Source of the DNA: Mrakia gelida | Lineage: Eukaryota; Basidiomycota; Tremellomycetes; Cystofilobasidiales; Mrakiaceae | NCBI GenBank assembly: GCA_024345305.1 | Contig: BRON01000011.1 | Coordinates: forward strand, 124,001-188,000 | Reading direction: 5' to 3' | DNA: 64,000 nucleotides | In this document: one piece after another, positions 10,588 to 21,903 of the stretch | Layout: each line of letters starts with the position of its first letter | How positions within the stretch are numbered: the first letter of the stretch is position 1 | Made by a program: the position numbers and the translations under genes | Notes under the pieces: model-generated | What the model was told of the DNA's origin: nothing | What the model saw: only the letters and a program-made list of their open reading frames with translations | Database searches by the model: none

Positions 10588-13500
10588 ATGTCCTCTCAAG
10601 CCTCCTCCGACGGCGACTATCTCCCCGGCGACGACGATATCGGAAATTGGATCGACGAAGACGACGACGAGGAAGACGATGAGCTCGATCTGGAGGACCT
10701 GATTCGAATGAGAGCAGCTGCTGAGGCAGATTTGTTGGAGGAGATGGAAGACGGCGAGGATGAGGATGAGGAGGAAGATGAGTACGAGGATGATGATGAT
10801 GGAGAAGGGTTCATCCTTGATGATGAGGCGATAAGGGTCTTGACTTGTGAGTACGAACGAACGAGAAGGGGAGGGGAGAGGGGAGGGATGATTGGACCGG
10901 TCGAGCTCAGATCGTTGCGTTCGAGGAAGAGATTCGCAGAGAGGGGAACTGGAGTGGATAGAGGGGGTCTGGAACGGCCTTGGGGAGGGGAGAAGGAGTG
11001 CAAAATCTGCTCGAAAGAGGTGCGATCTTCAGAGGAAGGTCGAGCGGTCATCGTTGGACGGGCTGACCCGAGGTGTCGCCTTCGAGCTCTCACTCTCTAC
11101 AGAGATCGACCCTCAGAGCTTCCTCTCTAGCATTCCTTCGCAGAACGCCCCATATCCCGTCCTGCTACCCTCCCATCAAAGCTCATCTTTCCCCCTCAAT
11201 CCCAACAAACTCCCTCGTCCTCCTCCCCTTCACTCTCACTCGGCTGACTCTCCCCTCTCGTCCCCTCTTCCCCTCCAGCCATGTCAGGAAGCACAGGCGG
11301 TTCAATCCTGGAACAACTCCGTCTCCTCGCCTCCCGCTCCAACTCAGCTCGACTCAACCAACATGCTGCTCCCGAAGCGATCCCTACAACCTACTACCCT
11401 CCCGTCGTCGAGGCCGAACCCAAGGGACTCGCGTTGCGTTTCGGAGGAGAGTTCGGGAACGTCAAGAAGAGGGGGATCGGGAGTGGGTTGATATGGGAGA
11501 GGGAGAAGGGTGCGAAGTGGGGGAGGAAGAGTGATTATGGGAAGGTTAGTGCGAGAAGGAGAAGAGGGAAGGGAGGGGAGGAGGGACGAGAGACGAGTTG
11601 GGCTGAGCTGACTTCGTTCTTCTTTTCGTTTCGTTCGGCTGGTTGTCGCAGGAATGCGTACCCAACACGGATGGAACGGTCGTAGCCAACCTCACTGCGC
11701 CTCCTTACTGTGGACAGTACTCGAGCGATTCTTCGTTCTTTTATACGGCGACGAAAGGTGCGTCGACGCGGTCCTCCTCCCTCCCTCCCTCTCTCTTTCC
11801 CCTCTCTTTCTCTCCTCCAACTCACTCATCCCTTCAAACCTCTTCTGCACCCTCCGGCAGACTTCCGAATGTCCCTCTTCTCAATCTCCGCCTCCCCCGT
11901 CCTTGCTCGACCACCTCTCGGTCCTCTCCCTCCCCGACGAAGGTACTACAACGCGTTCGGCGAGATGGAAGCGGACGAGTACGAGTCTCCCAGTGGAGGG
12001 AGGGTCGGGGAGAGTAGTTTGCCGGTGGTGAAGAGTTTTCAGGGTGTTGAGGGGCGCTGGACTGTTACGGATGCTGGTGAGTCGGTCTCGATCTCGATGT
12101 CTCGTTCTGCCCTTTGAAGAACTGACGCGTCTTCGTGTCTATTATTTTTGGTTTCGTTTCGCAGATCTCGGTATCGACGATCAGTGGTGAGTCCAACCTA
12201 ATCCTTCCTCTCCCACGAGCTGACCTTCCTTCTCTTCATCGCGTCGCGCCGCTCGCAGGATGATCTACTCCTCGATGGTTCGTTCCCGTCCCAGCTCTCT
12301 CTCACTCTCTCCCTTTCTGCCCTCCTCCCTCCTCCCTCCTACCTCTCCCAACCTAACCACCGCACCCTCCTCCCTTCGCTTCGCTTCGCGTCGCTCCGCA
12401 GACCAACCAAGTCCAACTCTTCCGAACTCGAGACGCCTCGGAAGAACAAGTCACCCTCGACTTCTCCTCCCCTTCAGCTGGACGGAGATACAGGAATGAT
12501 GATCTTAGCGTGCGTGTTTCGTTTATTCGCGTCTGTTGTTGGTGGCTGGGGCGGAGGGGAAGGGAGGGGAACGCTCGCTGAAACGAGTTTGGTTTGGTTT
12601 GGCTGGTGTCTGAGTGCAGATCTTCTCAGTCCGTTTCTCAGCAGACGGGAAGGAGATTGTTGCGGGTGGGACGGGAGGGTACGATGGGGTTGGGAAGATC
12701 GTTGGTGAGTCGCGTCGAGGTCTTCCTCTTGCTTTCTCCTCGTCTCTTCTTCTTCGCTTCGTTCGCTTCCCTCTAAACTTCACTGACCTCCCTTCAACCT
12801 CTCCACCGTTCCTCACCCGCTCCTTCCCTCCTCCCCTCGCCTCGCCTCCCTCGCCTCGCCTCGCCTCGCTCACGCTCACGTTCACCTCGTTCGCTCGCCG
12901 GCGCTCGCTTCAGTTTTCGACATCGAAACCAAACGCCCAATCCTCTCCATCGACTGCCACGAGAACGACGTCAACTCCGTCTGCTGGGCCGACCGAGGAA
13001 GCAAGCATTTGCTTTGTTCGGCGAGTGATGATGGGTATGTGAAGGTTTGGTGAGTGGCTCGATCTCTTCTTGTTCGAGACGACGAGTTCGAGCAAGAGAA
13101 GAGGACAAGAGGTTGAGAACGAGACGAGCTCGAGACGACGCGACGAAAAGAACGCTGACTTTGTTTGGGCTTTTGTTTGTGACTTGGCTCTCAGGGATCG
13201 ACGTTCTCTCTCTTCAGGAAAACCCTCAGGAGTCCTCGTCGGACACACCGAGGGGATCACGAGTGTTTCGGCGAAGGGTTCGTTCCATTTCCCATTTCAT
13301 CACATCTCATCTCATCCCTTCTCTTCCTCCCTCACTCCTCTCGCTGACTCCTCCTCTCCTCCTCCTTCTCTTTCTCCTCACGGTCGTCTCTTGCAGGTGA
13401 CGGTCGCTACATCCTCTCCAACGGCAAAGATCAATCTTGTCGTCTCTGGGACCTCCGTTCGATGGCCTCTTCCTCCGTCTGCGACAACGTTCCCGATGCA

Positions 13501-14463
13501 GCTCATCGATGGGGAACCGGATACGACTACAGGAATGGAGTCTACTCGAAACCGAAGTATCAGAAGGCTCCGGGGGATTGTTCGGTCATGGTGAGTTGAA
13601 CACGCGCACGAGGGCAGAAGAGTTGAGACGCGTCGAACCCAAACGCGAACTGACTTTCGTTTCGTTCGTTTTGGCGCAGACCTACCGAGGACACTCCGTC
13701 GTTCGAACTCTCATCCGATGCCACTTCGCTCCGGAGAACTCAACGGGACAGCAGTACATCTACTCTGGATCTGCGGACGGGAGGATTCATGTTCGTCGCG
13801 TCTCTCTTTCTCTTCCCTCGCTCCTCCTTCCTCCTTCCTCACCACTAACCTCCTTCTTTTGTTCGCTCCACTCTGGCAGGTATGGAACCTAGACGGCCGC
13901 GTCGCCCAAGTTCTCGACCGACGCTTCTCCGCTCCCCTCATCGACACTTCCATTGAAGGAGTCTACTCCGATCCATCGGCTCCTGACTCGTCGTCGTCCG
14001 CGCCTGCTGCTGCTGCGTCGAGTGGAGGAGGTGGTGGAGGAGGAGCGAGGTATCATGGTGGGAGGGTGCCGAGGAGAGGGTTGGAGTACTGTGTGAGGGA
14101 TGTTAGGTCAGTGCGAACGAGAACGGGCGAAGGGGCGGGAGGGAGAGAAGAGGGACGCGAGGAACTCGAACTGACGAGTCGTTTTGGGTTCGTTGGGTGA
14201 CGCAGTTGGCACGGCTACAAACCCGAAATGATCTCTGCCGCTTGGGATCCGAGTGGAAGGGGTTCGTTGGCGAAGCACGAGTGGAAAGGGTTTGGGAAAC
14301 ACGCGGTGAGTTGCTTCGCTTCGAGTCGATCGATCTTTCCTTTCGTCTTTCGTTCGAACGCTCTCTTCCTCTCCGAGTACTGACGTCTGGCCTTGGTTCG
14401 GTGTTTTTGCAGATGACCATCGAAGATGTGAACCTGAGGGAGTCGCAGGAGATGGAGCTTTGA
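10588..14463 (+). CDS. WD40-repeat protein, DCAF11/LEC14B family
   Basis: Homologue of DCAF11 (WDR23), a substrate receptor for CUL4-DDB1 ubiquitin ligase. It starts with a very acidic N-terminus (GDYLPGDDDIGNWIDEDDDE), then ILEQLRLLASR and a long WD40 domain. Diagnostic pieces are FSVRFSADGKEIVAGG, DDGYVKVWDRRSL, GHTEGITSVSAKGDGRYILS, KDQSCRLWDLR, then MTYRGHSVVRTLIRCHFAPE with STGQQYIYSGSADGRIHVW, which is the most conserved block of this family, and CVRDVSWHGYKPEMISAAWD near the end. About thirteen exons; the first intron (10847-11278) is long for this window. A poly-Ser/Ala plus poly-Gly insertion lies just before the last blade (about 13975-14045). Stop at 14461-14463. Confidence 0.9.
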
Positions 14464-15279
14464 GTGAGCCGTTCGAGACAAGACGCGTCGTTCTTTTTCT
14501 CCTCCGTTCTTCGGTTTCTTTTGACGTCGCGCGCTGTTGTATCTACCTTCCTTATCTTCCCTTCTGTTACGATCCCGCCTCTTTCGCTCGTTGTAGACTA
14601 GACTACAGCCTTTTCCCTCTTTGATGATATTTCACGCTTTGTTCCCCGAACAGTTCGACGCGTCCAGTCCTCCTCACCTTCGATTCGTTGAAAAAAGGTG
14701 CAACTCGTTCCTCCTTTGACGAGCATTGAAGCAAGAGCCGCAAGGCTTCCTCCACTCTTGCAGCGAACGTCCGGATAACCCCTTTCGGTCAAGTTAAGGG
14801 AGCAGAAAATGCTCGCGAAAAGATGGGAGGGAGTTTCGAGCGAGCGAGGCAAAGTGGGTCGTGAATCGTATATTGAGGCTGTTTCGTACGTGCGTATAGT
14901 CGAGAGGGAAGTGGGGGTACTAATGAAACACGAAAAGAGCTACGAAAACTGAGGGGGTATGTAGAGAGAGAGAGGCAGAGAGGGGTATGGAAAGAGACGC
15001 GTCGTGATAAGGTCAAGGGTGATGATGAGAGAGCGAAGAGAGAGAGAGAGTGATAGAGAAGAAAGGAAAGCAAGAGAAGGAAGACACGAAGAAGAGGAAG
15101 CGAAGCGATGTATAGAAAGGGCAAAAAAGAGGGAGAGGAATCGAGGAGGGAGCGGACGGTCGACGATGTTGGTCTGCAAAGAAGAGAGAATCGAAAGTGG
15201 TCAGTGCTTCGAAGGATGAGCACGCAGAGACAGAGAGAGAGAGAGAGTATACGAACCTGCTGACGTTCCATCACTCGAA
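14464..15279. other. Convergent 3' region
   Basis: Between the stop of the WD40 gene and the stop of the large minus-strand gene. Holds GACGCGTC near 14482, 14654 and 14996 and a purine-rich stretch (GA-repeats near 15030-15120 and 15225-15245). No gene supported. Confidence 0.45.
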
Positions 15280-18200
15280 TTACTTCGAGGCGATTACACT
15301 GCGAACGCGACGTCGAGAAGTCAGTCAGGTTTCCGATGATCAGAGGGAAAGCGACGACGAGAGAAGAGCGAAGAGGGAGACGCGAAGAACAAGTTACTCA
15401 CCTGCCCATGATGTACCTCAGACGGTAGATCCAGAACAGCGGCCAGATGACCCGCCGCTCGACGAGAACACGGTCGAGCTCAGCTTGGTTCCCTCCTCCT
15501 TTCCCGAAGGACCTGAGCCATTCCTGCCGAGTCGAAACAGAATTGGTCGCGACGAGGTGGGTGTCGATGGCCTTGAAGAGCTCCTTGGTGGCAGAGATGG
15601 GGGAGAGAGTGTCCTTCTTGCAGACCAACTTGAGTTCCTGGAGGCCGAGGAGCGCCTTCTCTCCGAGATGAAGATCCTCCAGAGCTGTGAGAACAGCGTT
15701 GGAGATGGCGGGTCCAGCGAAGCTGAAGAAGAGTGAAGAGAAAGCAAGTCGGCGTCAGATCTTCGCGTCGCGTCTTGAGCTTTGTAGATGGACTCAACGT
15801 GTGGACGACGTTGCCCATCGGCTTGCAATTCATAACCAGCGATGACCTTAGACGCCCTCTCTGTAGAAACACAAAAAGCGCGTCCATTGAGTGGTCAGAC
15901 ACGTTCGATGAGCGAGGCGAGCGAAGCGCAAGGGACTCACAAGAGGCGAACCTCCTTTCGAATTCATCTGCCTCCCGAACATCCTCTGGAACTCGAGAGA
16001 GAGGAGAAAGGATGTCGAAGATCTGGAGCGAGAGGGTGTTGATGGCTGCGAAACGTGGGAGGGAGGAAGCGGTCAGCCCAACCTCGTCGCGTTCTTCTAA
16101 AAGAGGGGAGGGACGTACCTTCGAGCTCAGTACAGTCAAAGAACATTCCCTTGGTGTCCTTCTTGTCGGGTTCGACGTATCCCTCAACGCGAAGTTCAGC
16201 TGTGTGGGGGGGGGGGAGGAGAGACGCGAGTCAGCGGAGGAGTTGCGATCCTTTCCGACCAACAAAAAGGGACGAGGATACTCACCCAGTTGATCAAGGT
16301 GACCCGAGATCTGGGCCTCCGCATCAATCCATTCCTCCGTCATGTCGACCTTCGACGCTTTGGTTGAGGCTTGCGAAGAGAGTGAAGAGCGACGGAGAGC
16401 GACCGCCAGCCTTTGTCGAACGAACACGAGCGAGCACGACGGAAGAGGAGAGCAAACTCACTGGACGTGTTCGACACCCTCGAGATCTTCGACGTAGTCG
16501 AGTGGTCCGAGTCCTCTCCTGTCTCGACCGAAGCGACGCTCCCTTGGCGAGACCTGCTGGGTCTCTTGAACGACGACGCGACGAGCTCCGATGGAGGAGA
16601 CGGTCCAGCAGAAGCAGAGGCGGAGCTGGCACTTCGGCTAGACCTCAACGACGCTGGAGCGACTATGGAGGCGGAGAAAAACCGACCAGAACGAAAGGAA
16701 ACGAGATCAGCCTGCTGTTCGAGGGAAAAGAAGAGTGTCAACGAACGAAGCTCACCTGTGGACGAAGAACCAACCGAGAGCTCCAGATCCTTGTAATTCC
16801 CTTCCCTCCTCGAGGTTGAGATCGTGCCAGCGTTGTTATCCTCGGAAGACTGGGTAGCAGATCTCGACTTGGCGACGCCAGAGCGACCCTTCTTGACCGT
16901 CGAAGGGGAGTCGTCAGGACGCGACGAGGTCGCTGTAACGCAAGCGAGAAGATGGAGTCAGTATCTCGAGGAGGTCCCAGCGACGAGATTCTAGAAGATA
17001 GATAACACTCACCTTGGCTAGCCTTGGGGGTGTCCTGGTCTCGCGACTTGACATCTGACTTCGGAGTCGCCTTTCTGATCGAAGTCGGCTCCGCCTGAAG
17101 GACTTGAGTCTCGACCTTCCAGTCAGGGTCGTTGGGATGAGGTGGGAGTTGAAGGTTGAGGTCCGAGTCGGGATCCTGATGATAATGGTTGAGAGGAGGA
17201 GACGAAGCTGGAAGACGGAGGAGAGGAAGGTCGACGACGAGGTCAGCAAAACCGACGAACGAGAGATCCTCGAGCCGCAGAAAGATGAAATGTATGTCAC
17301 CCTTCCTTCGACGATCGCGACTGCTCCCTGGGTGACCTCCTTCGACCGACGAGGGATCACGAGTTGAACCTGTTCGAGATTAAGAACGCGAAGGCGAGAT
17401 CAGTCAAGACTTCGAGGGAGAGCTTGACGCGTCGAGATCGAGATTGAATCGAGAAACTAAGAACTCACTCGTTCCGACCTTCCTTCCGTCGCGTCCGACC
17501 CTCCTCTTCCCTTTCCCTTGCCGTTGCCCTTCGCGCACTCAATCCCCAAACCGATCCCCCCTCCCACCAACGATCCACCGGCTCCATCCCCCGTGTCCCC
17601 ATCCTCACGACCCTCCTTCTTCTCGGCCTCGCGGTCGTTGGAAGTCTCGGCTCCTTTCGAGCCGTCAGTCGAGGCCGAAGACGCTCCAGAGACGGTCAGC
17701 GAGCGAGGGGGTGCTGCAGGAGAAGAGGGAGCCTCGTCGTCGTCCGAGTCGTCTTTGGTTCGAAGGGTTTGAGGCGAGGACTTGGCCGTGGTGGTGGGAG
17801 AGGGAAGGCTGTTGAATGTTGAACTGGGAGAGGAAGAGGAAGGGGAAGGAACCGTCGGAGACGAGTTCGACGAGTTTGGGGGAGAGGGAGGGACCCGAGG
17901 GGCGGTGGGAGCAGCTTTGGGAGCGGGGGTGGCTGCTGGTCTTGGGCTGCTGGGAGTGGGAACCATCTGCCGTTGAACTGCGATCGAAAAGACGGAGGAG
18001 CAAGGGGTCGAAGGTCAGTCTCGTCGAACGGACAGAGTCGAGATGGCGATGGCGAGACAGGGGCTCACGCTCAGCGATCTTCTCTTCGGCAGCAATCCTG
18101 GCCAGTCTTTCCTCCTTGAGCGTCTTCTCCGTCTCGTATGCTCGTGCGTCTGCATTCTTGAGCTTCTCTCTGAGTTGCCAGATCATCGAGTCGTCCTCCT

Positions 18201-21172
18201 CCGAAAGCGCAAGTCGACGCGTCGAAGATCGATGCGGCGAGACGGGAGGAGGGACGAGAGGTTCGAAGTCCTTTTGAGTGAAAGCGACGTTGGAGATGGA
18301 GGAGAGAGGCGAAGGGTTGTTGACGACTTCACGAACTGAAGAAAGGAAGGGAGGGCAAGGAAAGGTCAGCGTTCGTTCGTGTCATTCGAGTCGAAAGAAG
18401 GGATCGGACAGGACTCACGTTCCAAGTTCGCCTTCTCCATCTCAACCATCCTGCCCTTCAGCTTGTCCAGCTCAGCGAGCCTCCCGGCAGCCAACTCACT
18501 CGCCTTCGTCTTCCTCGTCTCCACTTCGCCGATCCGATCCCTCAAAACCTTCATCGTCGCGTCGTCGTCCTGCTCTTCGCCTCCAACCTCGCCGCCTCGC
18601 TCTTCCACTCCGTCTCCCTTCCCTCGAGTGCCACCTTCAGCTTCTCAATCTCCTGCTCCCTCTCTCGGACTTCCTCCTCCAATCGCAACTCTGCAGCTTC
18701 GGCGCTGGCGAGCTTGGTCCTGCACCTTAGCGTTGTGTCCATCGAACTTTGAAGACTCCTCACGTGTTTGTCGACCTGCTCCTCAATCTTGTAGCGAGTA
18801 TCGATGAGGAACGCGCTGACCCTCTCCGCCGCCAAAGCTGGGTCGGAGACGAGAAGAGCAGAGTAATCTCGGATCTGGTCGATCTTCTCGGGTCAGACGA
18901 CGATTTTAGGAGGCGAGTCGACGAGGAAAGGAGATGATGAAGAGGGAGAGACGAGGGAGGACGAGGTTTTGTGACGGGGAGTGAATCGTTAAGTGGGGAA
19001 GAGGGTGGCAGCAGTTGGACGAGCGGGAGTGGAAGGGCGGGGAGGCTGGCGAACGAGCAACGGAGAACGTTGAGTCAGGATCGACGCGTTTCGAGCTCGA
19101 GGTCGAGATGCAAGAGAACTCACCTTGGAAGATCCAGCGCTGAAAGCAGTCCCATCCTCGTTCATGAGAAGGTCCTCCTCCTGGTGCTCTTGAGGATGAG
19201 CGTTGATTCGAGTGGGTGAAGGAGGATGGCGAGGATGTTGACTCGACGAGGACGCGACGGCGACCTTTGCTCCTCCAGCGACGTCGTTCGACTGAGGCGA
19301 CCTTGCTGGAACTTCCTCCACGGCGGGTTCCTCGTCCGCGGAAGGCTTGATCTCCTCCTCGACGCCCCCTCCGACGGTTGATCAGGCGGCCTTGGGTAGG
19401 ATCTCGAGCTCGACTCGTCGGTTCATCGACAAAGCACTCGTCGACGTCGATGGTTCCCTCCGAGCCACGAACGCCGTCCTGCTGACAGGAAGTCGAGAGT
19501 TCGGGTGTAGAGAGGCGCGTTCTCCCTCGTCCTCTTCCTCCTCCTCCTCCTCCTCGATGGTTTCTCGGCTTGGAGCTCCTTCAAAGCTGACGACCCATGG
19601 GGGCACGACGACTTCCACACCAGCGTCAAACAAGACTTTGGAGCACCTCCTCCTGGCACTCGCGAGCCCTTGTCGATCGAGAGCAGCAACTCGCTCGTTC
19701 GCCTCCGTTGTGAACCCTGAGGCTCGTCGGTTTCCAGTCATTCCTGAAGCGACGGCGTCGTGACCGATTCGCTGATGAGCTGCTTCTTCTTCGCAGCGGC
19801 TTCCTTCTTCCTCTTCCCGTGCTCTAGGTCGAGGCGAGGCAGGCCGAGTCCGAGCGACTTGCGAGGCGGTTGAGTCGGACTTCGTTCGTCCTCGCGAGGA
19901 GAAGCTTTGGCGAAGCGAGGATCGTTGCTGATTCTCCTCTTGGGGACCGGAGGATGGGTTAGTTGGGAGCCAGTGGGTGGGAGGACGGAGGAAGAGGACG
20001 CGATGGGAGGAGGAGTTGCGACCAGGATGGAGGGAGGAGGCGAGGGGTGTGCGAGAGCCTTGAGGGCGGTGGCTGTTGAGTTGAGCTTGGGAGAAGAGAA
20101 GCGAGGACCGAGTTTTTGGACGGAGGAGATTTTTGTTGATTTGAGGTTGAGTTTGAGGTGGGGAAGGAGGAGGAGCCAAAGGAAGGGGAGAGGAGGCGAT
20201 GGCGGGAGCTCGCGTCGACGACGCTTTGGTTTCTTGACGGTAGGATGCTGGAGTCGAGGGGATGCGAGGAGAAGAGAAGGAGCGATGGGGAGGAGGAGGA
20301 GAGTCGAGTGGTAGTGGTGGTAGTAGCGATGAAGTTTCTGATGGTCTTGACGAGGTTGACGAGACTGAGAGGAAAGAGAACAACACACGAAGGAACGAGG
20401 TGAGCTTCGCGCGAAACGAGGGCTGAAGACGAGTCCACTCCTTTGGAGCTCTGGAAAAAGGAGGAGGAATGAGAAAAGCTCAAACTCACCTTGACGGTGT
20501 TGATATACACTCGTTCTGGAATCCGAACGAGAGCGATGAACGAAACGAAGAGGAAGGAGGGCTGCTGGGACCTGACCGATGGGACGGGAGGGATCGAGCT
20601 CGAGTCGAGAGTTGGAGGTACTGGGAGCTATGAAGCGAAGCTTCCTTCGGAATTGGAGGTTGAGTGAGAGTGGGCGAAGGGTAGAAGTTGGAGACTGGTA
20701 TCTGGATAGAAGAGAAGACGAAAGAGCGAGGGAGTCAGCTCAGGGCGAAGGGAAGGGAAGGGGAAGCGAGGATGCGACGAGCTTCACCTCTCGAGCTCGC
20801 AGAGGAGGGAGGAGAGCAAGAACGAGACTCACTCGTGCGCCTACTCCTGAGCTACCGAGCTTCTGGTGCTTGAATGGAAATGGAGAAAGGTATTCGTCGA
20901 GCTGGGTCTGCTGAACGAGGGAGAACTAAGCGTGGGCTGGGCCTTGAGAGGACGACCGACGGGAGGGAGGGCCTCGAGCTCGACGGAGGAGAGGGTTTCC
21001 TGAGCTGAAGAGGGCGACGATGGAAGCGACGAATCGAGTCCTTTCGAACGAGACTTGACGAGGACGAAGGCTTGGGTTGTTAGGTCGGGAGGTTGTTTTG
21101 GTCTGGAGGGAAGAAGGGAAGGACGAACGAGCCTCTTTCAAGGGCTGAGGGAGTGAACGAAGAGGGGGGCAT
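15280..21172 (-). CDS. Large Ser/Pro-rich coiled-coil protein with conserved-looking C-terminal domain
   Basis: Family not recognised. Tracked from low-complexity exons near 21.1-19.4 kb (frame with QAFVLVKSRSKGLDSS, later AALDRQGLASARRRC and VLFDAGVEVVVPPWVV) through a Glu/Asp-rich part, to coiled coils KIEEQVDKHVRSLQSSMD, EVREREQEIEKLKVALEG and QLREKLKNADARAYETEK (18.8-18.0 kb). Pro/Ser/Ala-rich linkers follow (17.9-16.5 kb). A C-terminal domain of ~230 residues (16.4-15.3 kb) has folded sequence: TEEWIDAEAQISGHLDQL, EPDKKDTKGMFFDCTELE, INTLSLQIFDILSPLSRVPE, NCKPMGNVVHTFAGPAI, ERRVIWPLFWIYRLRYI. The model is unsure at three places: the 5' end, a TGA at 19382-19384 inside otherwise continuous coding frame, and the acceptor near 15870. 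It could be two genes meeting near 19.4 kb. The build (disordered N-terminus, coils, compact C-terminus) suggests a scaffold or tether. Confidence 0.5.
16206..16216. repeat. Eleven-base G run (C run in the minus-strand acceptor tract)
   Basis: On the minus strand this is a C11 run just before the CACACAG acceptor of an intron in the large coiled-coil gene, so it serves as the polypyrimidine tract. Length errors here would not change the protein. Confidence 0.6.
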
Positions 21173-21903
21173 CCTCTTCCGCTCGTTCCTGAGACTTGAT
21201 TCAATCAAAAGCTTCTTTCCTTAGCCTCCTTCTAGAAGCGAATAAGGAGAGGTGCAGTGCTGAGGATCCATGGGAGGAGAAGAAGTCCAGAAAGGAGAGA
21301 GTGGAGCGGAAGGTCGACGGTTAGGGAGAAGGACGAGGAGGGAGGAGGGAGGAGGTTGGGGCAGAGCGGTTGTTTGTCTGACCGGAGGACGACGTCAACT
21401 TTGCTTCCAGAGGCCAATGAAGATTTCTTCTCCAGTAGGGGACCAAGATGGCACTCGACTATAGGTGTAGAGATGCAAAAATCTGCGAAAGAATGGAGTC
21501 GAACGGTGAAGAATTGAAGAAGAACGAGATCGCTCGACTCTCCCTCGCCCTCTGCTTTTCCTTTCGAGAGGCAGCAAAAGCAGTAGACGAAACGCCAACG
21601 GCATTGTGTCTATCATGAATGGGGAGGAGATACGCTAAGAAAAAATTGGAGTCGTTATCGAAAGGATCAAGCTCAGCTCCCACGATAAATCTGCTTGGAA
21701 AGAGGAGAAGCAGGTCATTCTTCGTTCGAGCTCTCTTCCAGCTCTCCGTCTCTCTCTCACACACTCCTCTCCCCCAGATCGCAAACCCTCTGGCTCTAAC
21801 AACAAGACTCACGAGTACGTCTACGAAATCGCTCGAACCATCCAAGGGACGTCATCTCTCAGACTCTTCAACGAACCGAAGATTCCCGTCGGTCTCGTCG
21901 AGC
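21173..21903. other. Intergenic region between TTC1-like gene and large coiled-coil gene
   Basis: 3' UTR of the TTC1-like gene on the right and presumed promoter of the coiled-coil gene on the left. Short open frames on the plus strand (around 21450-21620) have no supporting splice sites or similarity and were not called. Confidence 0.4.

Noticed and set aside
10617..11093. Minus-strand Ser-rich frame opposite the WD40 gene start
   Set aside because: Mirror of the Asp/Glu-rich first exon; poly-Ser from poly-Asp/Glu codons on the other strand.
15004..15245. GA-repeats considered as a CRISPR-like or satellite array
   Set aside because: Irregular purine-rich sequence without repeat-spacer structure.
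19738..20510. Two alternative long frames (one with KRKKEAAAKKKQL, one Ser/Thr-rich) in the large gene
   Set aside because: Neither joins the exons on both sides better than the Ser/Pro-rich frame; not called as separate genes, but phase remains uncertain.
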